Positions 9,361 through 18,193 of a stretch of DNA of 64,000 bases are shown one piece after another. A program made the position numbers and the translations under genes. This stretch comes from Laccaria trichodermophora (taxonomy: Eukaryota > Basidiomycota > Agaricomycetes > Agaricales > Hydnangiaceae), in NCBI GenBank assembly GCA_018417955.1, contig JACTVC010000002.1, positions 3,348,001-3,412,000 on the forward strand, in the 5' to 3' direction. The notes beneath the pieces were generated by a model. The model was not told where the DNA came from and did no database searches. It saw only the letters and a list, made by a program, of their open reading frames with translations. Position 1 is the stretch's first letter; each line of letters opens with the position of its first letter.

Positions 9361-12300
9361 ATGGTGGGGGCACCGCGGACTTCATCAACATGAAGTCCCG
9401 GAGTGCCTAACTACGGAGGAAACACAACAGGTGAGCGCCACCAACTCTATCTGTCTTCTAACGACAGTTTCTAGGCTTTCCATCTCTCTAAATTCTCGAA
9501 CGGATGGAACGTCAACCAAGGACCCTATGAAACCCTCGTTAGCGCGCCTCCCCGCAGCTCTCGAGGGTAACAATGCAACGAACGTCCCTATCGAACCTCC
9601 GTTAGCGCGTTCACCCGCTGCTCTCGAAGGTAGCGACGCGGACGACGAAACTTCATCATCCGTGACTCTAGCGTCGTTCACCCAACCAACGAGTAGTTCA
9701 GTCAACCCCTACAAATCCGACGATTCGACAATCGCTTCTATTAATTCACCTCTCCCAAATTACACGAGCTATGCCCTACGACCTTTACTACTTTTGAACT
9801 ACTCGGTCAAAGAGGAGCCTCCCCCAAAAGAAGGAAATTCCCGCGTGTGGACGACCCTAACTCCAAACCTGTCTGGGAAATTCTTACCCTGTCCATACCC
9901 TGATCATCAGCCAACCCTACTTAAACAGGGCGCTTGCCAGCGAACTCCCTCATCCTATTCCTCCATGAGTTCAACAACCCCCTCCGGCGGAGACGAAGCT
10001 CTAAGGAATAAGCCGCGTAATACCAACAACTCAGCCAGCCGCGAAATCGTAACGCCGTTGACGACCAAAAAGAAGGGAAAAGGCGTGGCCATGACTGAGG
10101 AACCAGACCCCGAAGCAACCACCCCCACGGACGGCAGCCATATGCCATCTTCGGGTCCAGTGCTCACTGGACCCCACCTACCTGGCAAAGTCGGTCCAGG
10201 GGAACCCTCTTCGCTCCCCGCTGCTTCCCAAAGCGCGAAACGCGTTCCCATAGCGAATAGAAACGCGAGCACACAACCCGCTGCTAATAAAAGCGCGAGT
10301 GCAATCCCCGCTGCTCCCAGAAGCGCGAATAACTCGAATAAAGCTACTCGAAAGCCCTCGACCTCAGGCGCGAATCAATTCGCAGCCTTCAGTCAGATAG
10401 CGCAAACTGCACCATCGGACGCAGCCTTGGCTCTTAGAGACGAGCTATTGAACCTCCAAACCGCTGTCCGAAAAGAGACCATCGACGACGAAGCGCATAC
10501 GTCCGCCTCTAGTCATACCGAAGGTAGAGGAACACGGCGTGCTGCTTCCACGGCAACTTCTACGGAGCTCGAGGAGACCGAGTACAAAACGATCTTCTGG
10601 GACATAGAGGGAGTCAGGAACTTGCCCATATGGGCAGAACCTATCATCCGGTCGTCGGAGCGAATGTTCGGCGTGTTCGACCCATCCGCGGATGAGGACG
10701 CCCTCGTACCTCTCGGCGCCATCGATGGGATAATCCCGGGCAGGACGAAGCTCGACTGCGATCGGCTGAGATGTGCCATCGAGTTAGTCTATACTACCCC
10801 CAGGGACTGTCGATGGGAGAATCTAGGTACCGCAGTCCGAAAGTTCGCCGAATACGAAGTCAGTAGAAACGATCTAGTGAAGTACACCGGACTAGACGTC
10901 ACCTACGGAATTGAACGTACTCTACTCTTGGAAGCCTCGCAAGTTGTTGTAACCGTTGACCAAGTGTTACAAGTCCTGGCGGACTTCTTCCGCAAGCGCG
11001 AGAGAGAACGCTTCGTTCTTGATCAGCAGTTCGCGTTCTTAAGACTCATAGCCTCTAGCAAGAGTAGAACCGAAATCCTGGCTACGTATCGGATTCTGCA
11101 ACATCGAACCACCATAGCCTCAAAACACTTGGTGCTGCAAATCAACGCCCTCACGAAAATGTATAGATCGGGTTCTGATCAGATGTCTATTAGTTCTTAT
11201 GAATCGACTAGACCGTCCCTACGATCCGCGTTCGGCAGCGAGTCTGCTAGGAAGGAGGTCGGCAAGTTGCTTGCAAGACCAGACTACTTCAGCAAGATGC
11301 CCCAGGACCTAGCGGAGATCGCTGCATATTTGCGCGATCGAGCCTATAAAGATAGGCCTGTCCCCAAAGAATTCACCATCCATCGGACTCGTAACGCCCT
11401 TCCGTCGCTAAGAACCGGATCCTCTATCTCAAGCGAGCCCACCACCCATACTACTGGACCTGAATCTGCGCGAAACCCCGCTGCAAGTGAAGGCCAGAGC
11501 GTCAGGTTCGTTACTGAACCGCCTATCCCTGGATCTATATCGGTTCTTCTTTCTAAAAAGCACCCTGTAACACGACTACCTGGGATAGGAGCGGTTGGCG
11601 TGTCCGCAGTAGGAACTTCCTCTGTAAAAACTACGACCACCAATAACGCTCCAGCGACCGTGATCTCCGACATTAACAATGACAACCTTAGGGCACCTGC
11701 AGCGTTTACTTCGCGCATACCCAGCCCTAAGTCATGGACCAGCTACACGTTCAGACAGAGGAGCAACCCTACGGGAGTCCAATCACCGTCTGAAGCGAAC
11801 GGCGACGGCAAAAACCACCGTGTAATCTCTACCGCTCGTAATGACGGTCCCCCCCCAGGAGGATCGCCTCCTTCCAGCAACAACGACGACCATGGAAGAC
11901 GACCTAACCCGGATCCTAACAGATCGAACCCCCCAGCCTCCTGGTACGTTCCCCCTAGGGGTAATGGAGGAGGAGGCGGCGGAGGAGGCGGTGGAGGAGG
12001 CGGTGGAGGAGGCGGTGGAAGAGGCGGTGGAGGAAGTGGTGGAGGGGGAGACGACGGGAACCCGTCCTCTCAAGAACCACCACCCTGGTGGCGAACTCCA
12101 GAGGAATGGCAAATTAATCATAAGTTGAACTCGACTGTCCTACCTGAATGGAACGGTGCTGGAGATACTGCTATCGACTACTTGAGTGCGATGGGATTCC
12201 TATCCGGCTTGGGCCCTAAGATGAAGGAGGGTATAGCACAGCTAGCACCCTTTAAGTGGACCTCCTACGCCAAGAGCTGGTGGGAAACTCTACCCGCTCC

Positions 12301-15300
12301 CGATCAAGCTTACTTTTCAATCAACTGGGATAACATGATGGTTGGCATCCAATCGCATTTCTTGGACGAAGAATGGGTGCGCGAGCGAACTTTCGAATTT
12401 GACGAAATGACATTCAGGAACAAGGGGCACGAACAGGAAAGTCCACTGGAATATATACAGCGACGGATCCGTCATCACCTCTTCCTACACCCGGACGAAG
12501 TCGACGGACCCACCGCGGTTGCACGAATTCTCAGACGCCAACCAGTGGAATGGACTCATTACCTGAACGAGACTCTCTGTCCTTCTATCCTAGCCACCCA
12601 GTCGACGGCTAAAAAGATGAATAATAGTCTTATGGCATCTTGGCAGCAGGCTGAGCGTAATCGCAAGCCAGCGCCGTTTTACCGGAACCACCGTCCGCGC
12701 GCTGCGCACGCAGCGGGGGTGGAACCGCATCATCATGATATCGCCTTGGAGCCAAGCTCTTGCGACGAAGGGGATGACGAAGAGAAAAGTGTAAACTTCG
12801 TCAATAACTCAAACCGGAAGTTTAAGTCTAGACCTCCCCGTACTGGGGGGCCTAAGGACTCGACTAAGCCGGATTTCCCTCACGGGAAGACAAGGAATGG
12901 GGTGACTTTCGAACGGGACGATTCTAAAGTCAGCGCGAAGGAGCCTCACGGTGATTGCTACATCTGCACCAGTCCCAAACATTTCCATAGAGACTGCCCC
13001 CATTATGGTAAATGGAACGTCCTTAGGAATGCGCATCAGATACATGTAGACTGGGATTCCGGCGAGGAAGAGGAAGCGGACAGATTGTACTTAGCTATGT
13101 TGGCCGAAACTAAGACCACTATTTCCGCTTGCGAGAGTGAGAGCATGCTCAGACAATACGCCTTAGATATCCATAGCTCCCAAGGCGGGTTCAAGGAAGC
13201 ACACGCTGCTACGAAGCGCGAAATGCTCGCTGCAAATGTGCGCGAAAAAGAACCTCATAAGGATAGATTGCCCAACGCGAATCTTCATAAAGTATACCCA
13301 TTGCACCGTAACGAACAAAAAGTCAAGGGGAAACTAAAGGAATCCTTACGATGTCCCACGCCTCCTAAACGAGTCTCTGCTAAAACTACTACTCGAATCT
13401 ATGAACCTGGAAAGGTGTTTCCCGCCGTCAAGGGTCGATCCCTGCCAGAAGGAATGGGTTCGCTAGGATCAAAGGCTCTCCATATGCGCGCTAAGATTGA
13501 TAATCTAGAGTCCGATTGCGTCAAGGCGCGACTTGACTCAGGTGCAGACATTACTCTTATTTCCGAAGAATTCTGGCAGTCCATGACAAATTCTCCCCGT
13601 CTACGAGAAGGAATGAGGATGAAATTATATCATCTCACTGGAGGGGCCAAGGTCTTAGGCTATATAAAGACGGAGCTCTTCGTAGTAGCTCAAGACGAGT
13701 CCATCGTTAGCTTTGAACTGGAAGCTTACGTTGTAAGGAACATGAACGTTCCTCTTCTATTAGGAGAAGATTTCCAGACCACGTACGAACTAAGCGTCAT
13801 CAGGCATGCCACGGGGCTTTGTGAAGTACTGGTCGGGAAGTCTGGGCGCGTGCTACCCGCCGCCTCGGCTCACAATATAGACTTAGGCTTCGAAATCAGA
13901 GTGGCGCATGTCACTCAGTCCTTTATTCGTAGAAAAGCTGTAACTCGTGGTAAACCAAAGGGTGGTGTGAAGAAACTGACGGAAGTAACGGCTTCTGAGG
14001 ATGCGCTTATTCAACCCTATCACGTCCGAAACGTCGAGGTAAACGCCGCCTTCGAGGGACGAGAAGATTGGATAGTTGAAAAGATCATCATCGGGACCGA
14101 CGACCAAAATGTGATGGCTGCGCCGACTACTTGGATAAATGCCTCCTGCCCCTACCTACCGATCGCTAACACTAGTCCGCATCCGCGTTACGTTAGGATG
14201 GGAGAGGTAGTGGGATACTTGATCGACCCCGACTCTTCTTTGGACAAACCCAAGGATGAGGAACACCTCGCCAAAATGGTGGCTTCTACAGAAGCGTTGA
14301 AGAAAACGATAATGGGAACTTTAAAGGCTCAAGACTTAGCCTCAGCTGAAAATCTAAAGGCGGATACTCCTGGGCATGACGATCGTTTCGAAAATGACAC
14401 CTCGTGGGGACCTAAAACGACGGCGGTGCCTGAGGATCCCTTAGAGGGCAAGGTAGAAGAATTAGTCAACCTAGGACCAGATATACCTGAGGAATACCGC
14501 GAAAGACTGTCCGAAGTGTTGCGCAGGAATGCTGCAGCCTTCGGAGTGGACGGACGATTGGGACATGTGGATGCGCGAGTACGAATTCCGCTGCAACCCG
14601 ACACGCTACCCATCTCAGAACCCATGTACGGCACCTCTCCCGCGAAAAGAGAAGTTATAGATCAACAAATAAAGACATGGTTCGAAGCTGGAGTCATCGA
14701 ACCATCGACTAGCCCTTGGGGTTTCCCGGCTCTTGTCGTCTATCGTAACGGCAAACCTCGCCTAGTTATCGACTATCGGAAATTGAATGCTAAAACCATC
14801 CCGGACGAATTCCCCATACCACGTCAATCCGAAATCATACAAGCCTTGTCTGGAGCCCAAGTTTTGTCGTCCTTCGATGCCCTCGCCGGTTTCACTCAAC
14901 TCGAAATGGCAGACGACGACAAGGAAAAAACCGCATTCCGATGTCATTTAGGTCTATGGCAATTTAAGAGAATGCCTTTCGGTTTGAGGAATGGACCCTC
15001 AATATTCCAAAGGGTTATGCAGGGAGTACTATCTCCCTTCCTGTGGCTATTCGCTCTGGTCTATATCGACGACATCGTAATATACTCCAAGAACTGGGAA
15101 GACCACCTTCTCCATCTCGACCGTGTATTGAGCGCTATAGCCGTCTCCGGAATAACTCTATCTCCCGCCAAGTGTTTCGTGGGATTCTCGTCCATACTAT
15201 TACTAGGGCAAAAAGTTTCTCGACTAGGCTTATCTACTCACAAGGAGAAAGTCCAAGCTATAATGGAGCTCGCACGGCCCACGTCCTTATCAGACCTCCA

Positions 15301-17986
15301 GAAGTTTCTGGGAATGGTCGTCTATTTCTCTACCTACATCCCTTTCTATTCGATGATCGCTGCGCCGCTGTTCGACCTCCTTAAGAAGGGAGTCAAATGG
15401 CGATGGCGCGCGGAACAAGAAGCCGCGTTCGAACAAGCTAAGGAGGCCCTTGCAAACGCCCCCGTTCTGGGTCACCCTATAATCAATAGAGCCTATAGAC
15501 TGTACACGGACGCGTCGGACTTAGCTTTAGGCGCCAGCCTTCAGCAAGTCCAGACCATTTTAGTAAAAGACCTGAAGGGGACCCCTTGTTATGCTAGACT
15601 CGAAGCCGCGTGGAAGGAGGGCAAGGAAATACCTCAACTAATAGCTAGACTACATAAGGAGAAGCATGAAGTCGAACAGCCAGACGTATGGGGAACTTCA
15701 CTCGACGAAACCACGGTGCATGTCGAAAGAGTCATCGCCTACTGGAGTCGAACTTTCAAATCCGCCGAAAGGAACTATAGTGCGACGGAGAGAGAAGCGC
15801 TGGCAGCTAAGGAAGCACTCGTCAAATTTCAGCCCTTCATAGAGGGGGAAGATATCACCTTAATCACGGATCACGCTGCCTTGGTGTGGGCGCGAGTCTA
15901 TGAGAACGCTAACCGCCGTTTAGCAGCCTGGGGGGCTGTATTCGCGGCTTACCCTGGACTTAGGATAGTACATCGAGCGGGAAGAGTCCATTCCAATGTC
16001 GATCCTCTTTCGCGATTAATAAGAATACCGCCACACGATTCGCCGCTCGGCGATGACATCGTCCCTATAGAACAAGATCCCGTCAAACGCAACATCGCTC
16101 AGAAGGCTGAAGATAGGATATTCAGAGCGGCTGCTCCTAAGGCCGCCTTCTGCGTGATGTGGTGGGAGGACGTCATTGACCGACAGGCTTCCGCGGTTCG
16201 AACCAGACGACAGCTCGCTGCCGATGAAGAGCGCGACATTCCGAATAAAACTAAGTTCGCCGTCAATGAAGAGCGCGAAAATCTGAACAAACCCAAAGAT
16301 AACGAGCGACACGAATCGACAAGGGAAGAGGAGGGGGATGAGCAAGGAGAAGCTCTACCTTTTTCCAAGTCTGACCATTGGACCTATCCGACTGACAGTA
16401 AACCTTCGGAGCTGCCTCCGGACGAAGAATGGACGAAACGAACCCAACTACTTATAGCAGTCGATCCTCAGATCTGCAAAGAATTCGCGGATGGCTACGA
16501 GAGGGACAAGTTCTTCGCCCCACGCTATATTCAAATTCAACCTAATGAACGAACTGTAATATCTGCAAGTCACTTTCAGAGAGGACAAGACGGACTACTC
16601 TACTTTACGGACGCCGCCTGGAAAACACGATTATGTGTACCCAATTCCAAAATCAATTACGTACTACGATGGATACACGAGTCCCCTTACGAGAGCGCCC
16701 ATGCTGGACCCCGCCGCTTCTTAGCGCGACTCCAGGAGCTATTCTACTGGCCAACCATGAACAAGGACGCCGAAGCTTATGCTACTACTTGCGACGTTTG
16801 CCAAAAGATCAAAACGGACCATCGTGCTAAGATGGGCGCGCTCAGGCCCGCGCACATACCGTCTAGGCCATTCTCCACGGTCTCCATGGATATGATAACA
16901 GGATTACCACCCTCAGGAGATCAAAAATATACCGCTATACTAGTAATTGTGGACAAGCTTACTAAATTTGCCATTATAATCCCTACCCACTCAACTCTGA
17001 CTCAGGAAGGGTTTGCTAAGCTATTCGTCGAAAGGGTTGTCAACGTCTATGGTCTACCTGAAGTCATAATCTCGGATCGAGATAAACGTTGGGCCACCAT
17101 CTTTTGGAGATCGGTGGTTTCCAACTACGGAAGCGTTATGGCTCTTTCGTCCGCCCACCACCCGCAGACGGATGGACAAACCGAAATCCTCAATGCTACC
17201 ATTGAACAAATGCTTCGCGCTTTTGTCTCCTCTGATAAGGAGAGTTGGTCGAACTGGCTTAGTGTCTTAGCCTATTCGTACAACAGCAGCGTGCATTCTT
17301 CTACTAAATACTCTCCTAATTTCCTGCTCATGGGATATAACCCGAGAACTTCAGTAAGCGCGATAATACCGGAAATCGACCCCGCGCGTCGCCCCTTTCT
17401 TCCCAGCCAATCAGCCGAAGACTTTGTCGAAGCTTTGGAAGTTCATCGTAACTTCGCTAAGGATGCTATCGCCCTAGCCCAAGACCGACAGGCTAAAGCC
17501 TATGACAAGAAAAGGCGACCGGTACAAGAGCTGAAAATCGGAGATTACGCCTTAGTGAATCCGCACTCTCTCGAGTTAGTGGATGTCGAAGGGACTGGTA
17601 AGAAACTCATTCAACGAATGATTGGGCCCTTCGAAGTTGTTGAAAAAATCAACCCCATGGTGTATCGTCTACGACTACCGGACACTTATTCAATGCACCC
17701 CGTATTTAATTTGGAACATTTAAAGAAATACGAAGTTTCGCCCGAACGTTTCGGGGAGCGCACCGAACTGCCCTCGACTCGTGAACTACGAGCCTCTGAA
17801 GAATACGAAGTGGAATCAATCCTAGGACATCGTTACGTCGGCAGAAAGAAGGCGAACCGAAGGATGTTCCTAGTCAGATGGAAAGGCTATGGCCCTGCGG
17901 ATGATTCCTGGGTCTCAGAATACGACTTACGCAATTCTGCTCAACTCAAGAGAAGCTACTTGGACTCCAAGGGACTAGTTATCTGA
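9122..17986 (+). CDS. Gag-Pol polyprotein of chromovirus, 2954 codons
   Basis: Single open frame. Gag: a long low-complexity N-terminus, a poly-glycine stretch at residues ~948-976, a capsid-like core ~1005-1190 and a CCHC zinc knuckle at ~1278 (CYICTSPKHFHRDC). Protease has DSGAD at ~1471. Reverse transcriptase starts ~1860 with the YIDD box at ~1981. RNase H has LYTDASD at ~2126. Integrase has an H/C zinc finger ~2527-2561 (CDVC) and a catalytic core with D in SMDMITG (~2586), D in IISDRDKRW (~2648) and E in QTEILNATIE (~2686). A C-terminal chromodomain at ~2894-2950 (FLVRWKGYGPADDSWV) presumably directs integration. The start at 9122 is the first ATG after the TATA and lies in the LTR, so the frame crosses the PBS; later Met codons (9305, 9527, 10092) are alternatives. 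A good splice donor (CAG|GTGAGC) lies at 9430. Confidence 0.9.
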   Translation: MWSESSSSNTVRRPRASPPGYQSPELGDSSPVPGLQGNQLEAPLVGAANRTLIRQPRWLSSMVTRRRTHREVLNDRQVSQWWGHRGLHQHEVPECLTTEETQQVSATNSICLLTTVSRLSISLNSRTDGTSTKDPMKPSLARLPAALEGNNATNVPIEPPLARSPAALEGSDADDETSSSVTLASFTQPTSSSVNPYKSDDSTIASINSPLPNYTSYALRPLLLLNYSVKEEPPPKEGNSRVWTTLTPNLSGKFLPCPYPDHQPTLLKQGACQRTPSSYSSMSSTTPSGGDEALRNKPRNTNNSASREIVTPLTTKKKGKGVAMTEEPDPEATTPTDGSHMPSSGPVLTGPHLPGKVGPGEPSSLPAASQSAKRVPIANRNASTQPAANKSASAIPAAPRSANNSNKATRKPSTSGANQFAAFSQIAQTAPSDAALALRDELLNLQTAVRKETIDDEAHTSASSHTEGRGTRRAASTATSTELEETEYKTIFWDIEGVRNLPIWAEPIIRSSERMFGVFDPSADEDALVPLGAIDGIIPGRTKLDCDRLRCAIELVYTTPRDCRWENLGTAVRKFAEYEVSRNDLVKYTGLDVTYGIERTLLLEASQVVVTVDQVLQVLADFFRKRERERFVLDQQFAFLRLIASSKSRTEILATYRILQHRTTIASKHLVLQINALTKMYRSGSDQMSISSYESTRPSLRSAFGSESARKEVGKLLARPDYFSKMPQDLAEIAAYLRDRAYKDRPVPKEFTIHRTRNALPSLRTGSSISSEPTTHTTGPESARNPAASEGQSVRFVTEPPIPGSISVLLSKKHPVTRLPGIGAVGVSAVGTSSVKTTTTNNAPATVISDINNDNLRAPAAFTSRIPSPKSWTSYTFRQRSNPTGVQSPSEANGDGKNHRVISTARNDGPPPGGSPPSSNNDDHGRRPNPDPNRSNPPASWYVPPRGNGGGGGGGGGGGGGGGGGGRGGGGSGGGGDDGNPSSQEPPPWWRTPEEWQINHKLNSTVLPEWNGAGDTAIDYLSAMGFLSGLGPKMKEGIAQLAPFKWTSYAKSWWETLPAPDQAYFSINWDNMMVGIQSHFLDEEWVRERTFEFDEMTFRNKGHEQESPLEYIQRRIRHHLFLHPDEVDGPTAVARILRRQPVEWTHYLNETLCPSILATQSTAKKMNNSLMASWQQAERNRKPAPFYRNHRPRAAHAAGVEPHHHDIALEPSSCDEGDDEEKSVNFVNNSNRKFKSRPPRTGGPKDSTKPDFPHGKTRNGVTFERDDSKVSAKEPHGDCYICTSPKHFHRDCPHYGKWNVLRNAHQIHVDWDSGEEEEADRLYLAMLAETKTTISACESESMLRQYALDIHSSQGGFKEAHAATKREMLAANVREKEPHKDRLPNANLHKVYPLHRNEQKVKGKLKESLRCPTPPKRVSAKTTTRIYEPGKVFPAVKGRSLPEGMGSLGSKALHMRAKIDNLESDCVKARLDSGADITLISEEFWQSMTNSPRLREGMRMKLYHLTGGAKVLGYIKTELFVVAQDESIVSFELEAYVVRNMNVPLLLGEDFQTTYELSVIRHATGLCEVLVGKSGRVLPAASAHNIDLGFEIRVAHVTQSFIRRKAVTRGKPKGGVKKLTEVTASEDALIQPYHVRNVEVNAAFEGREDWIVEKIIIGTDDQNVMAAPTTWINASCPYLPIANTSPHPRYVRMGEVVGYLIDPDSSLDKPKDEEHLAKMVASTEALKKTIMGTLKAQDLASAENLKADTPGHDDRFENDTSWGPKTTAVPEDPLEGKVEELVNLGPDIPEEYRERLSEVLRRNAAAFGVDGRLGHVDARVRIPLQPDTLPISEPMYGTSPAKREVIDQQIKTWFEAGVIEPSTSPWGFPALVVYRNGKPRLVIDYRKLNAKTIPDEFPIPRQSEIIQALSGAQVLSSFDALAGFTQLEMADDDKEKTAFRCHLGLWQFKRMPFGLRNGPSIFQRVMQGVLSPFLWLFALVYIDDIVIYSKNWEDHLLHLDRVLSAIAVSGITLSPAKCFVGFSSILLLGQKVSRLGLSTHKEKVQAIMELARPTSLSDLQKFLGMVVYFSTYIPFYSMIAAPLFDLLKKGVKWRWRAEQEAAFEQAKEALANAPVLGHPIINRAYRLYTDASDLALGASLQQVQTILVKDLKGTPCYARLEAAWKEGKEIPQLIARLHKEKHEVEQPDVWGTSLDETTVHVERVIAYWSRTFKSAERNYSATEREALAAKEALVKFQPFIEGEDITLITDHAALVWARVYENANRRLAAWGAVFAAYPGLRIVHRAGRVHSNVDPLSRLIRIPPHDSPLGDDIVPIEQDPVKRNIAQKAEDRIFRAAAPKAAFCVMWWEDVIDRQASAVRTRRQLAADEERDIPNKTKFAVNEERENLNKPKDNERHESTREEEGDEQGEALPFSKSDHWTYPTDSKPSELPPDEEWTKRTQLLIAVDPQICKEFADGYERDKFFAPRYIQIQPNERTVISASHFQRGQDGLLYFTDAAWKTRLCVPNSKINYVLRWIHESPYESAHAGPRRFLARLQELFYWPTMNKDAEAYATTCDVCQKIKTDHRAKMGALRPAHIPSRPFSTVSMDMITGLPPSGDQKYTAILVIVDKLTKFAIIIPTHSTLTQEGFAKLFVERVVNVYGLPEVIISDRDKRWATIFWRSVVSNYGSVMALSSAHHPQTDGQTEILNATIEQMLRAFVSSDKESWSNWLSVLAYSYNSSVHSSTKYSPNFLLMGYNPRTSVSAIIPEIDPARRPFLPSQSAEDFVEALEVHRNFAKDAIALAQDRQAKAYDKKRRPVQELKIGDYALVNPHSLELVDVEGTGKKLIQRMIGPFEVVEKINPMVYRLRLPDTYSMHPVFNLEHLKKYEVSPERFGERTELPSTRELRASEEYEVESILGHRYVGRKKANRRMFLVRWKGYGPADDSWVSEYDLRNSAQLKRSYLDSKGLVI
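9362..9379 (+). promoter_or_regulatory. Primer-binding site
   Basis: TGGTGGGGGCACCGCGG starts one base after the LTR and has the TGG expected opposite a tRNA CCA end. The same sequence follows the 5' LTR of the element at 36981. The exact tRNA was not identified. Confidence 0.75.
9377..9398 (+). promoter_or_regulatory. Hairpin abutting the PBS
   Basis: Perfect 9-bp stem GGACTTCAT / ATGAAGTCC with loop CAAC. An analogous hairpin sits at the same place in the coding-poor LTR element (37317-37342). Possible packaging, dimerisation or primer-annealing element (inference). Confidence 0.55.
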
Positions 17987-18193
17987 AGCTTCCAAACTGG
18001 GCCCTCTCCGTTACATTAGAGACTTCGAACCCTAACCTTTTTGAGGATCATTAGTAATACTGTATATAACATTTGAGTTCCGAAAACTCCGCACTCTCCA
18101 CGTATATAGTGATTTGAACCATTCTTTTCTTTAAACATTCCAGACGTGGTATCCCGCTGCTTTCGAGCGCGACTACCCTCGAGTCCGATACCC

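Noticed and set aside
11783..12121. Opposite-strand serine-rich ORF in gag
   Set aside because: Complement of the poly-glycine codon run in Gag.
18146..18193. GTG at 18146 as start of chromovirus ORF2
   Set aside because: Not an ATG; the first ATG in frame is 18194. The frame is merely open upstream.
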